Shown here: in pieces, positions 1-8,254 of the stretch
Numbering within the stretch: position 1 is the stretch's first letter
Layout of the letters: every line of letters begins with the position of its first letter
From: Pseudogemmobacter bohemicus
GTDB taxonomy: Bacteria; Pseudomonadota; Alphaproteobacteria; Rhodobacterales; Rhodobacteraceae
NCBI RefSeq assembly: GCF_003290025.1
Contig: NZ_QNHG01000001.1
Coordinates: 1,387,319-1,451,318 of the forward strand
Direction of reading: 5' to 3'
DNA length: 64,000 nt
Program-made: the position numbers and the translations under genes
Notes under the pieces: model-generated
Told to the model about the DNA's origin: nothing
What the model saw: the letters and a program-made list of their open reading frames with translations, nothing else
Databases searched by the model: none

Positions 1-168
1 GGGGTCGACATGACCATCTACACCCTGCGCAACATGGTCGAGCGCTGCTTCAACAAGCTGAAAAACAGCCGTCGGTTGGCAACCCGCTACGACAAAACCG
101 CAGACAGTTTCCTCGGCTTCGTAGACGTTGCCTGCATCAGGCTATGGCTTCGCCATTTGTCAACATGA
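1..168 (+). pseudogene. IS5-family transposase, C-terminal fragment (cut by window start)
   Basis: The first 55 codons are open and end at TGA 166-168. They contain the motif NMVERCFNKLKNSRRLATRY, typical of the last part of the DDE domain of IS5/IS427-type transposases; the final Glu of the catalytic triad lies in MVERCFN. The N-terminal part lies outside the window, so I cannot tell whether the element is complete. I saw no terminal inverted repeat just after the stop. The reading is different from the IS5-type copy at 16762-17527. Confidence 0.75.
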
Positions 169-449
169 CCTAGCGCTTATGATAGTCTTACTTGACTGCT
201 ATACTGCGGCTCTGATCCATGCAATTCCAGCCGATTGCGACGGGCCCGTTTATGAATAAGAATAAGACGTTCGACCTTTTGGAGCGATCCCATTTTCTCC
301 CTTAACCCCTTTTCCCCCATCCCGGCTAGTCTGTGTGCAGGTAGCAGCAGGAAGGTAGGAAAGGTAAAAAAGGTATTAAGGGGGAAAAGCTATATTACAA
401 TGACTTAGCTATAGGGGTTATGCCCCTTATTCCCCCTTAATCCCTTTTG
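169..449. other. Non-coding stretch with a 12-bp perfect inverted repeat
   Basis: No gene is visible. A perfect 12-bp inverted repeat, ATTAAGGGGGAA at 375-386 and its complement at 430-441, lies just downstream of the minus-strand pseudogene that ends at 450. Further purine/pyrimidine-rich copies (cccttaacccc near 300) make the segment repetitive. It could form a long hairpin at the end of the minus-strand transcript or be a remnant replication or terminus region of a mobile element. Confidence 0.4.
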
Positions 450-1027
450 TCATTCATCTGAAGCATCAAACAGGTCGATCAGCGTGTAATAGGTGGCGGA
501 TCGGCCGTTTGTGGTAATCGTTTCAGAATGGATACGGGGCGGCGACTCTCGTTGCAGCGCCTCAACTGCCTCCTTGACCTGCTTCGCGTTCAGGTTCTTC
601 CGCTGATACTTGTTCGTCACCTTGTTCGCCAGATCGGTATGGCTGACGCGCACCCCGCCCATTGCGTTGATCGCGGCCACCAGTTCATCGCGCAGTTTCT
701 GAGCCTTCAACGCCTCCTCTGCCTGCTCGCCACTGGAGAAGACGAAAAGCACAGTCGCCTCCCAATAATCCATCCACGCATCGGCGGCGTTCAGGTGATC
801 AACGTCAATGCCCTTCTCTCGCTTGAGAAGGGCAAGCAGGGCTAGGGAGCCCGCCGGGCCTATCTCCAGCCATGTCTGGACCGGGTTCCGCAGGTGGACG
901 ATGGCAGTGATGATGTGCCCGGCTATCCAGCGCCGTCGCTGGTGCAGGAAGGCCCTGAGCGTCACCGGGGCCTCCTCTTGCGTCACGGACGGGATGAAGG
1001 CAGAGCGGTGGCCCAGGATTGCCGTCG
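450..1027 (-). pseudogene. Chimeric remnant: GT2 glycosyltransferase piece fused to DUF3987-like primase/helicase C-terminus
   Basis: The 178-residue frame can start at GTG 986, but recognisable coding sequence begins upstream of it, near 1027 (ILGHRSAFIPSV), just after a stop. Residues 1 to about 53 match the acceptor-side segment of family-2 glycosyltransferases (EEAPVTLRAFLHQRRRW, HLRNPVQTW). From about residue 56 onward (DVDHLNAADAWMDYWEA) it reads like the C-terminal part of DUF3987-type phage or plasmid primase-helicases, including a winged-helix-like tail. The two families are unrelated, so the frame is best read as a recombination scar and not as a functional gene. Both parents are truncated at the junction near 830. 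Assignment of both halves is by remembered family motifs. Confidence 0.55.
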
Positions 1028-1277
1028 CGGGGGGCTAGTGTGGGACGCCCGGCTGCCCATATTGTCATTGCCACCCGGATCTGATGCCTGGCGTGGCTGT
1101 CTTTGCACCTGGTGCTGAGGGGCGAAGTCTCCGGCGGGCGTATTTGGCGGTGGTGTTTGGCGGGCGTGTTTGAGCCGGGATGAAAGCACATTCTCCCTGG
1201 TGCAAATACACAGAATCCCTGGTGTAAATACACAGATCAGCCCGGTATGGACCGGTCCTTGCAGATATTGGGTAAAA
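1028..1277. other. No gene seen between the chimeric remnant and tRNA-Asp
   Basis: Several short frames are open in this GC-rich stretch, but none has a ribosome binding site or a recognisable motif. A tandem imperfect repeat is visible near 1190-1235 (ccctggtgcaaatacacagaat, then ccctggtgtaaatacacagat). Confidence 0.4.
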
Positions 1278-1354
1278 TGGCGCGGTTGACGGGGCTCGAA
1301 CCCGCGACCCCCGGCGTGACAGGCCGGTACTCTAACCGACTGAGCTACAACCGC
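1278..1354 (-). tRNA. tRNA-Asp (GTC)
   Basis: Read on the minus strand this is a complete 77-nt cloverleaf: acceptor GCGGTTG pairing with CAACCGC, discriminator G, D-loop AGCTCAGTCGGTTAGAG, anticodon loop CTGTCAC with anticodon GTC, T-loop GGTTCGAGCC and an encoded 3' CCA (1278-1280). It is nearly identical to the copy at 1387-1463, with 32 bp between them, so the pair is a tandem tRNA-Asp cluster. Confidence 0.97.
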
Positions 1355-1386
1355 GCTATCATCCCTGTTCGCATCCGGAAAGCAAG

Positions 1387-1463
1387 TGGCGCGGTTGACG
1401 GGGCTCGAACCCGCGACCCCCGGCGTGACAGGCCGGTACTCTAACCGACTGAGCTACAACCGC
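1387..1463 (-). tRNA. tRNA-Asp (GTC), second copy
   Basis: This is the second tRNA-Asp of the tandem pair, with the same 77-nt cloverleaf, anticodon GTC and encoded CCA. It is the promoter-proximal copy, because transcription runs leftward. Confidence 0.97.
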
Positions 1464-1593
1464 GCTTTTGGTCTCTTGCTTTCCCGGCGAACCGGGCGTG
1501 GGGGGCTAGATACCTGGGGCTGGGGTCCCCGTCAAGCGGCGGATTGAGGAAATTTCACCATCAGCCCCGCCGCCCGCCTTTTTCCGGCAAAAG

Positions 1594-2377
1594 TCACTTT
1601 TCCGGCGCCGGAATGAATTCGTGATCATCCTGCGGCGGCAGCCGGAAACGGCCATGCGCCCAGTCGCCGGCGCGCCAGGCCTCTTTCGCCGCCTCGATCC
1701 GGTCTTTCGACGAGGCCACGAAATTCCACCAGATGTAGCGCGGCCCGTCCATGGTGGCGCCCCCCAGCAACATGATCCGAGCGCCCTGATCGCCGGCCTT
1801 TACCGAGACCTGATCGCCGGGGCGGAAAACCAGCATCCTGCCCGCCCCGAATACCTGGCTACCGGAAATGACCTCACCCGTCAGCACATAGACACCCCGG
1901 TCTTCATGGTCATCGGGCAGCGGAATCGCGGCGCCGGGCGCCAGCACCGCATCGGCGTAGAAGACCTCGGACGGCATATCGAGATCCATCCGCGCCCCCC
2001 AGGCATGGCCGAGGATGAGGCGCACCTGTTTGCCCTCGCCCTCCAGCTCGGGCAGGCGCGATTTGTCGACATGGGTAAATCCGGCGGGGTCATCCTCGCG
2101 GTCTTTGGGCACTGCAAGCCAGGTCTGAAGCCCGAACATCGACAGCGGCGCGCGGCGGGCTTCGCCATCGGTGCGCTCGGAATGGGTGATACCATGGCCG
2201 GCCATCATCCAGTTCACCGCGCCCGGCTCGATCCATTGATCGGTGCCGAGGCTGTCGCGGTGATGGAGACGCCCCTTCAGCAGATAGGTCACGGTGCCGA
2301 GGCCGATATGAGGATGCGGCCGCACGTCGATTCCTTCGCCCGTCAGGAATTCGGCCGGCCCCATCTGGTCGAAAAAG
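1594..2377 (-). pseudogene. Pirin family protein, C-terminal part (disrupted gene)
   Basis: This frame carries most of a pirin, a bicupin protein. From FFDQMGPAEF onward it has the N-cupin signature HPHIGLGTVTYLL, then NWMMAGHGITHSERT, and the C-terminal cupin and tail (GPRYIWWNFVASS). Pirins bind a metal through His/Glu residues of the N-cupin; HPHIG and the SER(T) segment are present. The first ~50 residues are missing here and lie at 4418-4572, beyond an inserted transposition unit. The apparent longer frame to 2448 starts inside the foreign DNA and is not the native N-terminus. Joining the two pieces at the shared ATAAA gives VGPFI-FFDQMG in frame, so the gene was intact before insertion. 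Confidence 0.9.
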
Positions 2378-2382
2378 ATAAA

Positions 2383-2746
2383 CGCGTTTTCCTCACCATA
2401 GCAAGGAATGCTGCGAATACGGCAGAGAAGTTGCATCGGCCGGGGCAATAGAGGCTAAAGCCCGATCGGGGTGGCATCCAGTCTTCAAGCATGCGGATCA
2501 GGCAGCCTACGGCAATGTCGTCCGCCACGTCCTGCTCATGGATGAATGTCACCCCGGTGCCTTTCAGCACTGCCATGCGGGCAGTTGCCGCTTCCCCACC
2601 GGCCTGTCGGCCGCAAACTAAAGCGCATAAAGCGATTGAAGCAGTGCAAGCCCGGCAGCACGGTCAAGCGCGACCCCAAAGCTTGTCGGGTCAAATGCGT
2701 CATCCTTACCGACCAACACCACGTATGATCGCAGGTCTTCCTTCAA
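2383..2746 (-). pseudogene. Captured passenger DNA: LysR-type regulator C-terminal fragment and an unidentified coding tail
   Basis: On the minus strand, about 2394-2576 reads MAVLKGTGVTFIHEQDVADD and then LIRMLEDWMPPRSGFSLYCP. This is the characteristic end of the LysR substrate-binding domain (G-x-GI-x-x-x-x-E, then W-x-P-P-x-P-G-x-x-LYYP-x-R). A second minus-strand frame nearer the IS (2618-2740) ends in DRAAGLALLQSLYAL and stop; I do not recognise it. Neither piece has a start, so these are gene fragments. They lie downstream of the transposase beyond its right inverted repeat, where ISEcp1-type elements carry passenger genes. Confidence 0.6.
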
Positions 2747-4417
2747 CCTGCATTCCCCAAGTGGCGTGTCGTTTGAGGTGAAGATCGCCTGTATCCGAGC
2801 GCTAGACAAGGATTTTCTGCCGCAAGCGGCACCTGCGGTCGCGCAGACTGCTGGATCTGGACGGATCAGACCGCGAAGCCGCTGTTTCCTTGCCCAGGGG
2901 CGGCGTTTTTCAGCGCAGCGGACAGATCTGTCCAGCCGCTTTCGTTCAGTTTGAGCGTGGATCGCGATCATGCGCATAGCGGTGGCGCTCGCAATCGGCG
3001 GATAGCGGCGAGGATGGCGCGTACCATCGTGCCGGTGACAGCGACCTCGGCCAGCTGGAAGGTGATGGTGCGGGCGTGACGGACCACACGTGCCCCGATC
3101 TTGATCAGCTTCAGTTGCAGGCTGGTCAACGACCAGTCGGCCATGGCCTCGGGCAGCTCGATGCAGCGCAAGAAGGTGGCCAGGTTGTACGCCAGGGCGT
3201 GCAGTTGCAGCCGCACCTCATTGTCGCGGAACTTCCGGCACGACAGCCGCGTCCAGCGAAAGGCGTATTTGCCCTCTTTGATGTGCTGCTCGGCGGTGCC
3301 GCGCTGGTTGTAGAACCGCACCACCCAGTCCGGCTCCATCGGCAGGTTGGTGACGATGAAGCCGACACGCGGGAACAGTTCGCCCGGATGCCATTCGATC
3401 TTGGCGATCACCCGGCGTTCCTTGTCCCAGGACGCCGCCTGATACTCGAATTCCTCGAAGAACCGCTTGACCTTGGTCAGTGACGGCCGCCCGACAGGGC
3501 GCGTTAGCCGATGCGCGATCTTGTCCTTGAGGACCGCGTTTGCGGGCAGCCGGATGGCGTAGAAGAACCGCGCTTCTTCCAATCGCTCATAGATCGCCGG
3601 GATCGCGTAGGCAGCATCGGCCCGGAAGAACCTGCCACCAAGGTCGCGCTCCGCGTAGCGCGCAATGACGGGGTCGAGAACATCACGCCAGCCATCGGCG
3701 CTGTGGACGTTGCCATGGCGCAGGGCGCAGCGTTCCAGCATCCCGAACTGGTTGAACAGAAAGTTGGGGTGATAGCAGCTACAGTCGAAATGGCCATTCC
3801 AGGCAGACCCTTCCTGGTCGCCATGGGTCGGGCTGACCGAGCTGTCCATGTCCAGAACGATGTACTTCAGCCCGTTACGGTCATGGAACCGGTCGATCCA
3901 TTGCCCGTTCAGGTCGGCCAGCGCGGCACGGTTCCCGGCCAGAGCCAGCGTCTCGGTCTCGAACCGTCCCATCTGCGATGCCGAGGCCGCTTGTGCATCG
4001 ACCGCTCTGCCGCCGACAACTTGGCGCATGACCGGATCGCAGGCGAGACGGTTGGCGTCGTTGACATCCTCGTATCCGGCCAGCCGCCCAAAGACTGATT
4101 GCCGGAACAGGCCGTCGAGCCGATGGACCGTGTTCTTGCCAGAGCGAGTATCGCGCAGCGCCGCTGACGCCAAATCGGACAACCCGAGCGCGTCATCAAG
4201 CTCGCGCATCACCAGAAGGCCGCCGTCGGAACTGAGCTGCGTGCCGCGAAATTCCAGCCGCACGCGAGGGTCGAAATCCACCCGATCTGCCCGTTGCAAG
4301 CCCGCACCCTCTGGGTGATCCATGAAACGCGCCCCTCGCAGCCTTCAACACCATGTTTTATATAGGAAATATAATGGTCAGGACAGCGAAATCAGCGCCT
4401 TACTTGGGAAATGTGGG
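2747..4417 (-). mobile_element. IS1380-family insertion sequence, copy 1 (1671 bp)
   Basis: Boundaries come from aligning with the second copy at 47325-48995: the two agree from CCTGCATTCCCCAAGT to the complement of CCCACATTTCCCAAGT, and flanks differ beyond. These ends are 16-bp imperfect terminal inverted repeats (13 of 16 matching). The transposase lies on the minus strand, 94 bp from the right repeat. The inner left part (2747-2967) has no clear gene. This copy lacks direct target duplications at its own left end, in contrast to copy 2. Confidence 0.92.
2968..4323 (-). CDS. IS1380-family transposase (copy 1)
   Basis: This 451-residue DDE transposase has the IS1380 layout. An N-terminal region carries SSDGGLLVMRELDDALGLS and GYEDVNDA. 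A first catalytic Asp lies in IVLDMDSSVSPTHG, a second in RFFRADAAYAIP, and the late Glu in YNQRGTAEQHIKEGK (the Y-(2)-R-(3)-E-(6)-K signature region). Its translation is identical to that of the copy at 47546-48901, which argues for recent spread and an active enzyme. Similar proteins are known from Paracoccus (ISPme1-type); I infer that resemblance from memory. It acts on the 16-bp ends described for the element. Confidence 0.93.
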   Translation of the reverse strand: MDHPEGAGLQRADRVDFDPRVRLEFRGTQLSSDGGLLVMRELDDALGLSDLASAALRDTRSGKNTVHRLDGLFRQSVFGRLAGYEDVNDANRLACDPVMRQVVGGRAVDAQAASASQMGRFETETLALAGNRAALADLNGQWIDRFHDRNGLKYIVLDMDSSVSPTHGDQEGSAWNGHFDCSCYHPNFLFNQFGMLERCALRHGNVHSADGWRDVLDPVIARYAERDLGGRFFRADAAYAIPAIYERLEEARFFYAIRLPANAVLKDKIAHRLTRPVGRPSLTKVKRFFEEFEYQAASWDKERRVIAKIEWHPGELFPRVGFIVTNLPMEPDWVVRFYNQRGTAEQHIKEGKYAFRWTRLSCRKFRDNEVRLQLHALAYNLATFLRCIELPEAMADWSLTSLQLKLIKIGARVVRHARTITFQLAEVAVTGTMVRAILAAIRRLRAPPLCA

Positions 4418-4572
4418 ATAAAAGGTCCGACCATCTGCCGCTCGACCGAAGGGAGCGCGCGGCGCACCTCGAACCCGCCCAGATCGCGTGCGCGCGGCAC
4501 GATGACGGAGGCAATGGAATCGACCTGATCGCCGACAGGGATCGAGGGGTCGAGGGCGGGGTTCCAGCTCAT
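4418..4572 (-). pseudogene. Pirin family protein, N-terminal part (disrupted gene)
   Basis: Starting at ATG 4572, preceded by AGGAGG at a normal distance, this frame reads MSWNPALDPSIPVGDQ and then GGFEVRRALPSVERQMVGPFI before entering the insertion sequence. The segment FEVRRALPSVERQMVGPF is the conserved pirin N-terminus that precedes IFFDHMGPAEF. It is therefore the missing start of the pirin at 1594-2377. Frame and sequence join perfectly once the insertion and one ATAAA are removed. The start context suggests the promoter is still present, so a truncated peptide may be made. Confidence 0.88.
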
Positions 4573-4847
4573 GGCTTGCCTCCTGGGTCTGGTATGATGG
4601 TCAGATGCGGTGGTCTGGCGGAATTGCGGTTGGGGGCGTTTCGGCTCCGCCCCGCCTGGTCTCAGAGCAAAGAGTAATCACCTTCCCGCGCCGTTTCACC
4701 CCCGGCAAGCTGCGGGAGGGCTGTTCACCCATGCACATCAGCAAGGTTTTTCCGGTCGGGTCATGCAATTCACCGCAGGGCGGGCCAGTCATACCCGCGA
4801 GAAAGGCTTGCACCCGCGCCGCGACCGCGTTACGCCCCCGCAAAGGC
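4573..4847. other. Intergenic region between pirin remnant and tRNA-Val
   Basis: Frames on both strands are open here but show no ribosome binding site or recognisable domain. The pirin promoter (minus strand) and the tRNA-Val promoter (plus strand) should both lie here; I could not pick either with confidence. Confidence 0.4.
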
Positions 4848-4926
<79 letters not shown>

Positions 4927-5016
4927 TTCCGAGCGTTTTATAATATATTTTACAGTATCTTAGAGCCCCCCCTTCGGGCTTCTGGACATCTTCGGAAATG
5001 CCCAGAAGATGTCACG

Positions 5017-5068
5017 CGGTCACCGCGCGGTCACCGGATTTCGGGACAGGGTGGGCAACCTGGTCACC
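5017..5068 (+). promoter_or_regulatory. Candidate integrase arm-binding sites, left end
   Basis: CGGTCACC occurs at 5017-5024 and 5028-5035, exactly 11 bp apart, followed by TGGTCACC at 5061-5068. A further perfect 10-bp inverted repeat (GGATTTCGGG / CCCGAAATCC) surrounds the third box. The same CGGTCACC pair with 11-bp spacing recurs at 19667-19685 near the other end. Paired short direct repeats inside both ends are what tyrosine integrase arm sites look like; this is inference from position and repetition. Confidence 0.55.
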
Positions 5069-5179
5069 CGAAATCCGCCCGTCACATCGCGAATCCCATC
5101 CCGTTTTCAGCGCCCCCTCCGGTTGAACCCAAGCTGGCATTTGTGCCATTGATCTGATCAAGCTTGAGATGGTGCTTTT

Positions 5180-5821
5180 ATGGAAGTTTTTCTAATCGTT
5201 ATTCTAATCGGTGCTGTGGCTGCGCTGAAGTTTTCCGGAGGCTTCAGAAAGTCGGGCGGCTACCGTGGCGGGTATAACCGATACAACAGGCGCTCGGACC
5301 AGCCAGCTTCGTGGCAGGACCGTCAGAGGCCCGCTGACGGTAAGGTAACGGTCGAAGAACAACTGTCGGCGCTCAGAGCAACCAACATTTCCGCGCGCCG
5401 CCCGATCAACAAATCTGCCTACCGCATCCTCGTGATGATTGAGCGCACGCTGAAAGCCGAGGCACCAAGGGCGCGCGTGATGGCAGAGGTTGGCATGGGG
5501 GCCTTTCTTTCCACACGAGGCGCAGTCGGCCTGACGACACAGGACAAAATGGCTTTTGGCGCATTCAACGCCAAGCGCGTCGATTTCCTCGTGATCGACG
5601 GCTTTGGCGAACCATGCTTTGCTGTCGAGTATCAGGGCAGCGGCCATCATGTTGGTGATACGGCTGCAGCGCGTGATGTACTGAAACGCGAGGCTTTGCG
5701 GCTTGGAGGAGTGGAATTGGTCGAGATCCACGCTCACACAAGTGAAGAAGAGCTGCTCGCTCTTCTCACTGGGGCGGTTCGCCGCATGAATACACGCCCG
5801 AAGGCCAGAGCCACCGCATAA
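5180..5821 (+). CDS. DUF2726 domain protein with N-terminal membrane anchor
   Basis: The 213-residue protein opens with a hydrophobic stretch (MEVFLIVILIGAVAALKF) that looks like a single membrane anchor, then a Gly/Tyr/Arg-rich linker (GGYRGGYNRYNRR). Residues ~75-205 match DUF2726: YRILVMIERTL, FGAFNAKRVDFLVID, CFAVEYQGSGHH, KREALRLGGVELVEI. DUF2726 has a restriction-endonuclease-like fold with a D...E-x-Q core, here VDFLVID and VEYQG, and often sits with DNA-processing or defence genes. The substrate is unknown. It is the first gene of the island beside the left attachment site, read in the same direction as tRNA-Val. Confidence 0.8.
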   Translation: MEVFLIVILIGAVAALKFSGGFRKSGGYRGGYNRYNRRSDQPASWQDRQRPADGKVTVEEQLSALRATNISARRPINKSAYRILVMIERTLKAEAPRARVMAEVGMGAFLSTRGAVGLTTQDKMAFGAFNAKRVDFLVIDGFGEPCFAVEYQGSGHHVGDTAAARDVLKREALRLGGVELVEIHAHTSEEELLALLTGAVRRMNTRPKARATA

Positions 5822-5827
5822 GTAAAC

Positions 5828-6022
5828 TCACAGGCTGAGCACCAGGTTGACGCGCAGAACCGTGTCCGTGCCTTCCCCGACTTTCGCCAGCGCCGCCACG
5901 AAGTCGCGCAGGCCGCTGCCCGTCTTCGGCGCAGCATCGCCTTCAATCTGCCATTCGACAAGCTGCGGCATTGCCAGGGTCACCGTGGCCCAGGTCGCAC
6001 CGTCGGATTTGGTCTTCGTCAT
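5828..6022 (-). CDS. Small protein of unknown function (64 aa)
   Basis: The ATG at 6022 has AGGAG upstream (gagcaggagccgtaac), which supports a real gene. The product (MTKTKSDGATWATVTLAMPQ...) is mildly acidic, with no membrane segment or signal. I do not recognise it. It converges on the DUF2726 gene with only 6 bp between the two stops, so the two messages probably share a termination zone. It could be a single-stranded-binding or recombination accessory protein of the island, but nothing in the sequence shows that. Confidence 0.6.
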   Translation of the reverse strand: MTKTKSDGATWATVTLAMPQLVEWQIEGDAAPKTGSGLRDFVAALAKVGEGTDTVLRVNLVLSL

Positions 6023-6323
6023 TGTTACGGCTCCTGCTCTGTCTTGATTTATGCCGGAAAATTAGCAGGTTGCCGGGATGGAGCACAAAAAGGGCCAATG
6101 CGGTTTGCCGGAGATATGTGGCAGTTCAGGGACAATGGGCTGAGGATGGGGCTCCCCCTCATGCATGAGGCCCTGCGGTGCGCCTACACTGGCTACACGC
6201 GCTACACTTGACGGCTATGTCAGCTATGCGGGACAGAGCGGACGGTCGCGCTTTGTGATCGTGGCCACTATCGCAGAATTGAGCTATCCCACGCGATAGC
6301 CAATGCAAGACGGAGGTAGGAAC

Positions 6324-6887
6324 TTGGCAGAGCGCTTGACCACAACGACTTTTGAAACGAAGCGCTTCAACATGAGGGCGATTTTGCGTTCCGATGCTAA
6401 AGCGCTCTTCGGCACGTTTTCCGACGAAGCTCAGTGCCGATACATGTCTCAGCCACATTTTACGTCGGTTGAGCAATTGGCCGATTGGCTGACTGATAGT
6501 GAATGGCCAGGGCGAACATGGGTCGCCATAGACAAGTTAGACGGATCCCTCGCAGGTCGTTATGTCGCATCTCCTGGGCGAGATGATGGGGTTCTGGAAC
6601 TGGGATATGTGACCACAACTGGTCGGCAGGGTCATGGTGTGGCGACAGAATGCATGACTGCATTGGTCGATCATCTATTTATGGAGGGGGGGGTTCGCCG
6701 CCTCTATCTCGAAATTGATGCTGAAAATCTGGCATCGGTTCGACTCGCTGATCGCTTGGGGTTCACATGCGAAGGTTGCCTGAGGCAGCACGAAATAACC
6801 CACAAAGGTCTGTGCGACATGCTGGTATATGGCCTTCTGCATACCGAGTGGTTGAACCAAACCTTGCAACAATCGAATGGCTGCTAA
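6324..6887 (+). CDS. GNAT family N-acetyltransferase (RimJ/RimL type)
   Basis: An acetyl-CoA-dependent acetyltransferase of the RimJ/RimL branch. Visible motifs: LTTTTFETKRFNMRAIL (first strand), LELGYVTTTGRQGHGVATECM (the acetyl-CoA-binding loop, here RQGHGVA in place of the common RGxGxA) and LEIDAENLASVRLADRLGF (the N-x-x-S-x-x-L-x-x-x-x-GF tail). An ATG at 6303 is in frame, but GGAGG at 6312 sits 7 bp before TTG 6324, so I prefer TTG as the start (187 aa). The acceptor could be an alpha-amine, an antibiotic or a small metabolite. It is cargo of the tRNA-Val island. Confidence 0.85.
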   Translation: MAERLTTTTFETKRFNMRAILRSDAKALFGTFSDEAQCRYMSQPHFTSVEQLADWLTDSEWPGRTWVAIDKLDGSLAGRYVASPGRDDGVLELGYVTTTGRQGHGVATECMTALVDHLFMEGGVRRLYLEIDAENLASVRLADRLGFTCEGCLRQHEITHKGLCDMLVYGLLHTEWLNQTLQQSNGC

Positions 6888-6905
6888 GGGCTCAAACCAC
6901 CATCC

Positions 6906-7820
6906 TCACCCCATTTCCAGCAGTCGCCCCGCGATCCCGTCGATCCGTTGCCTTTGCGCCAGCGCGTCCAGCCAGTCCGCCGGAATGCTGTCGACACCGT
7001 AGCGCGCCCCTGCAATCTGGCCCGCGACTGCCCCGGTCGTATCGGCATCATGGCCGAGATTGACTGCGGTCAGCACGGCATCAGTAAAGCAGCTGCTGCG
7101 CTCCACGGCCCAGAGCGCCGCTTCCAGCGTATCAAGGACGAAGCCGGTTGACGGCGGCTCGGTCTCGCTGTGCCGCCGGGCCACGCGCTCGTGGATTTCA
7201 GGACAGATCTGGATCGGGACCGTCTCAAGCGCCTCGGCAATCGCGACATCCCATGCCTCGCCCGCGATCAGGCGCGCGATCAGGCGGGCTGTGAAGGCGC
7301 AAGCCCATTTCGACAGTTCCGAGGCATGCGTGGCACGGCTTTGCGCTGTAGCGACTGCTCCTGCGTCCCAGTGATCCCGCCAATGGCGGATGGCAGCCGG
7401 TGCGACCCGCATAAGCGCGCCATTGCCATCCGAGCGCCCGCCCGGCATCGGCGGCGCAGGATAATCGCCCGTGCGACGGTATTCGCCCAGTCGGTAAAGC
7501 GTGTACTGGCCGATGCCGACCGCTTTGCCCGTGCTGCTGTTATCGCCATGCCCTGCCCAGCGACAAAAGCGGTTCAGCATGTCAATCACGTGAAACTCGC
7601 GATGCGCCAGCAGGGATTCCGCGAGGCAAAGCGCCATCGCTGTGTCATCGGTCCATGCCCCGGCTGGCAGATCGAAGCGCCCGCCCGCCTGCATGCCGGT
7701 GACCGGCGGGAACGAACCACGCGGCAGAAATTCCACCGGTGCGCCGAGCGCATCGCCGACAGCAAGGCCGAGCAGCGCGCCTCGCGCGCGGTCAACAACA
7801 TCGGTCATCAGTGCCACCAT
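6906..7820 (-). CDS. ADP-ribosylglycohydrolase family protein
   Basis: Members hydrolyse ADP-ribose from proteins, nucleic acids or small molecules with two Mg ions. The 304-residue product has the expected metal motifs: ARGALLGLAVGDALGAPVEF at the N-terminus, AWTDDTAMALCLAESL (the TDD motif), a GDNSSTGKAVG loop and AVNLGHDADTTGAVAGQIAGA (the GxDADTxGA motif) near the C-terminus. The start could be GTG or ATG at 7820, or ATG 7808. It sits alone on the minus strand. Relatives are common near ADP-ribosylating defence or toxin systems, but I see no ADP-ribosyltransferase nearby. A 48-bp scrap of a close relative lies at 50902-50949. Confidence 0.9.
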   Translation of the reverse strand: MVALMTDVVDRARGALLGLAVGDALGAPVEFLPRGSFPPVTGMQAGGRFDLPAGAWTDDTAMALCLAESLLAHREFHVIDMLNRFCRWAGHGDNSSTGKAVGIGQYTLYRLGEYRRTGDYPAPPMPGGRSDGNGALMRVAPAAIRHWRDHWDAGAVATAQSRATHASELSKWACAFTARLIARLIAGEAWDVAIAEALETVPIQICPEIHERVARRHSETEPPSTGFVLDTLEAALWAVERSSCFTDAVLTAVNLGHDADTTGAVAGQIAGARYGVDSIPADWLDALAQRQRIDGIAGRLLEMG

Positions 7821-7855
7821 GTTTGTTCAATGCTACTTAAAACACTCGCGCGTAA

Positions 7856-8236
7856 TCAGAGGTGATCTTTGCGGCGGCGACGCGCTGCGGCCAATGAAGC
7901 ACGATGTTCTTTCATAGCCAAATTGCGCTCCCAATTTTTTTCGGCCTGCCTTCTCTCGTATGCTTCAATCTCGCGCTGTCCGGCCAGATAGTCTGGACCG
8001 TAAGGCGGAAGACTATGCTGACGCCGATAATTATCTCTCCACTGCTCTAATGCGATTTGTTTTCTTCGCTCCACTGCAATGCGCCGGGAAGCTTTCTCAT
8101 CCCGTAATTTACGCTCGGTAAGTTTGCGTCTGTACTCTCGTCCTTCGCGGCGTTGATTGGGCGTCCATTCGATTTCTCCCCAATCTACCCACATGAAGAC
8201 AAGAAAAACGACTACGATAAGAACGATAAAAAGCAT
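7856..8236 (-). CDS. Small membrane-anchored, Arg/Lys/Glu-rich protein
   Basis: The 126-residue product begins with a strongly hydrophobic helix (MLFIVLIVVVFLVFMWV) followed by a highly charged region rich in Arg, Lys and Glu (RREGREYRRKLTERKLRDEK) that should form a long helix or coiled coil. The likely topology is one membrane anchor with a cytoplasmic charged tail. I do not recognise the family. It lies between the ADP-ribosylglycohydrolase gene and a small lipoprotein gene, all on the minus strand with short gaps, so the three may be co-transcribed. Confidence 0.65.
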   Translation of the reverse strand: MLFIVLIVVVFLVFMWVDWGEIEWTPNQRREGREYRRKLTERKLRDEKASRRIAVERRKQIALEQWRDNYRRQHSLPPYGPDYLAGQREIEAYERRQAEKNWERNLAMKEHRASLAAARRRRKDHL

Positions 8237-8254
8237 TCCAACTCCTTTACTCGC

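Larger units (their letters stand above)
2378..4422. mobile_element. ISEcp1-like transposition unit: IS1380-family element plus 364 bp of captured DNA, with 5-bp target duplications
   Basis: The pirin gene is interrupted exactly between two copies of ATAAA (2378-2382 and 4418-4422), and removing one copy restores the pirin frame. The inserted block is 2383-4417. It holds a complete 1671-bp IS1380-family element (2747-4417) plus 2383-2746, which belongs to neither pirin nor the IS. The natural IS end at 2747 has no target duplication, whereas the distal end at 2383 does. This geometry is that of one-ended mobilisation: the transposase used a surrogate end (cgcgttttcctcacca, 8 of 16 positions like the true end) beyond its own right repeat. 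That behaviour is known for ISEcp1, also an IS1380-family member. Confidence 0.8.

Noticed and set aside
1278-1463. Duplicated tRNA-Asp considered as paired attachment sites
   Set aside because: Both copies are complete tRNA genes separated by 32 bp, with nothing between them; an ordinary tandem tRNA pair.
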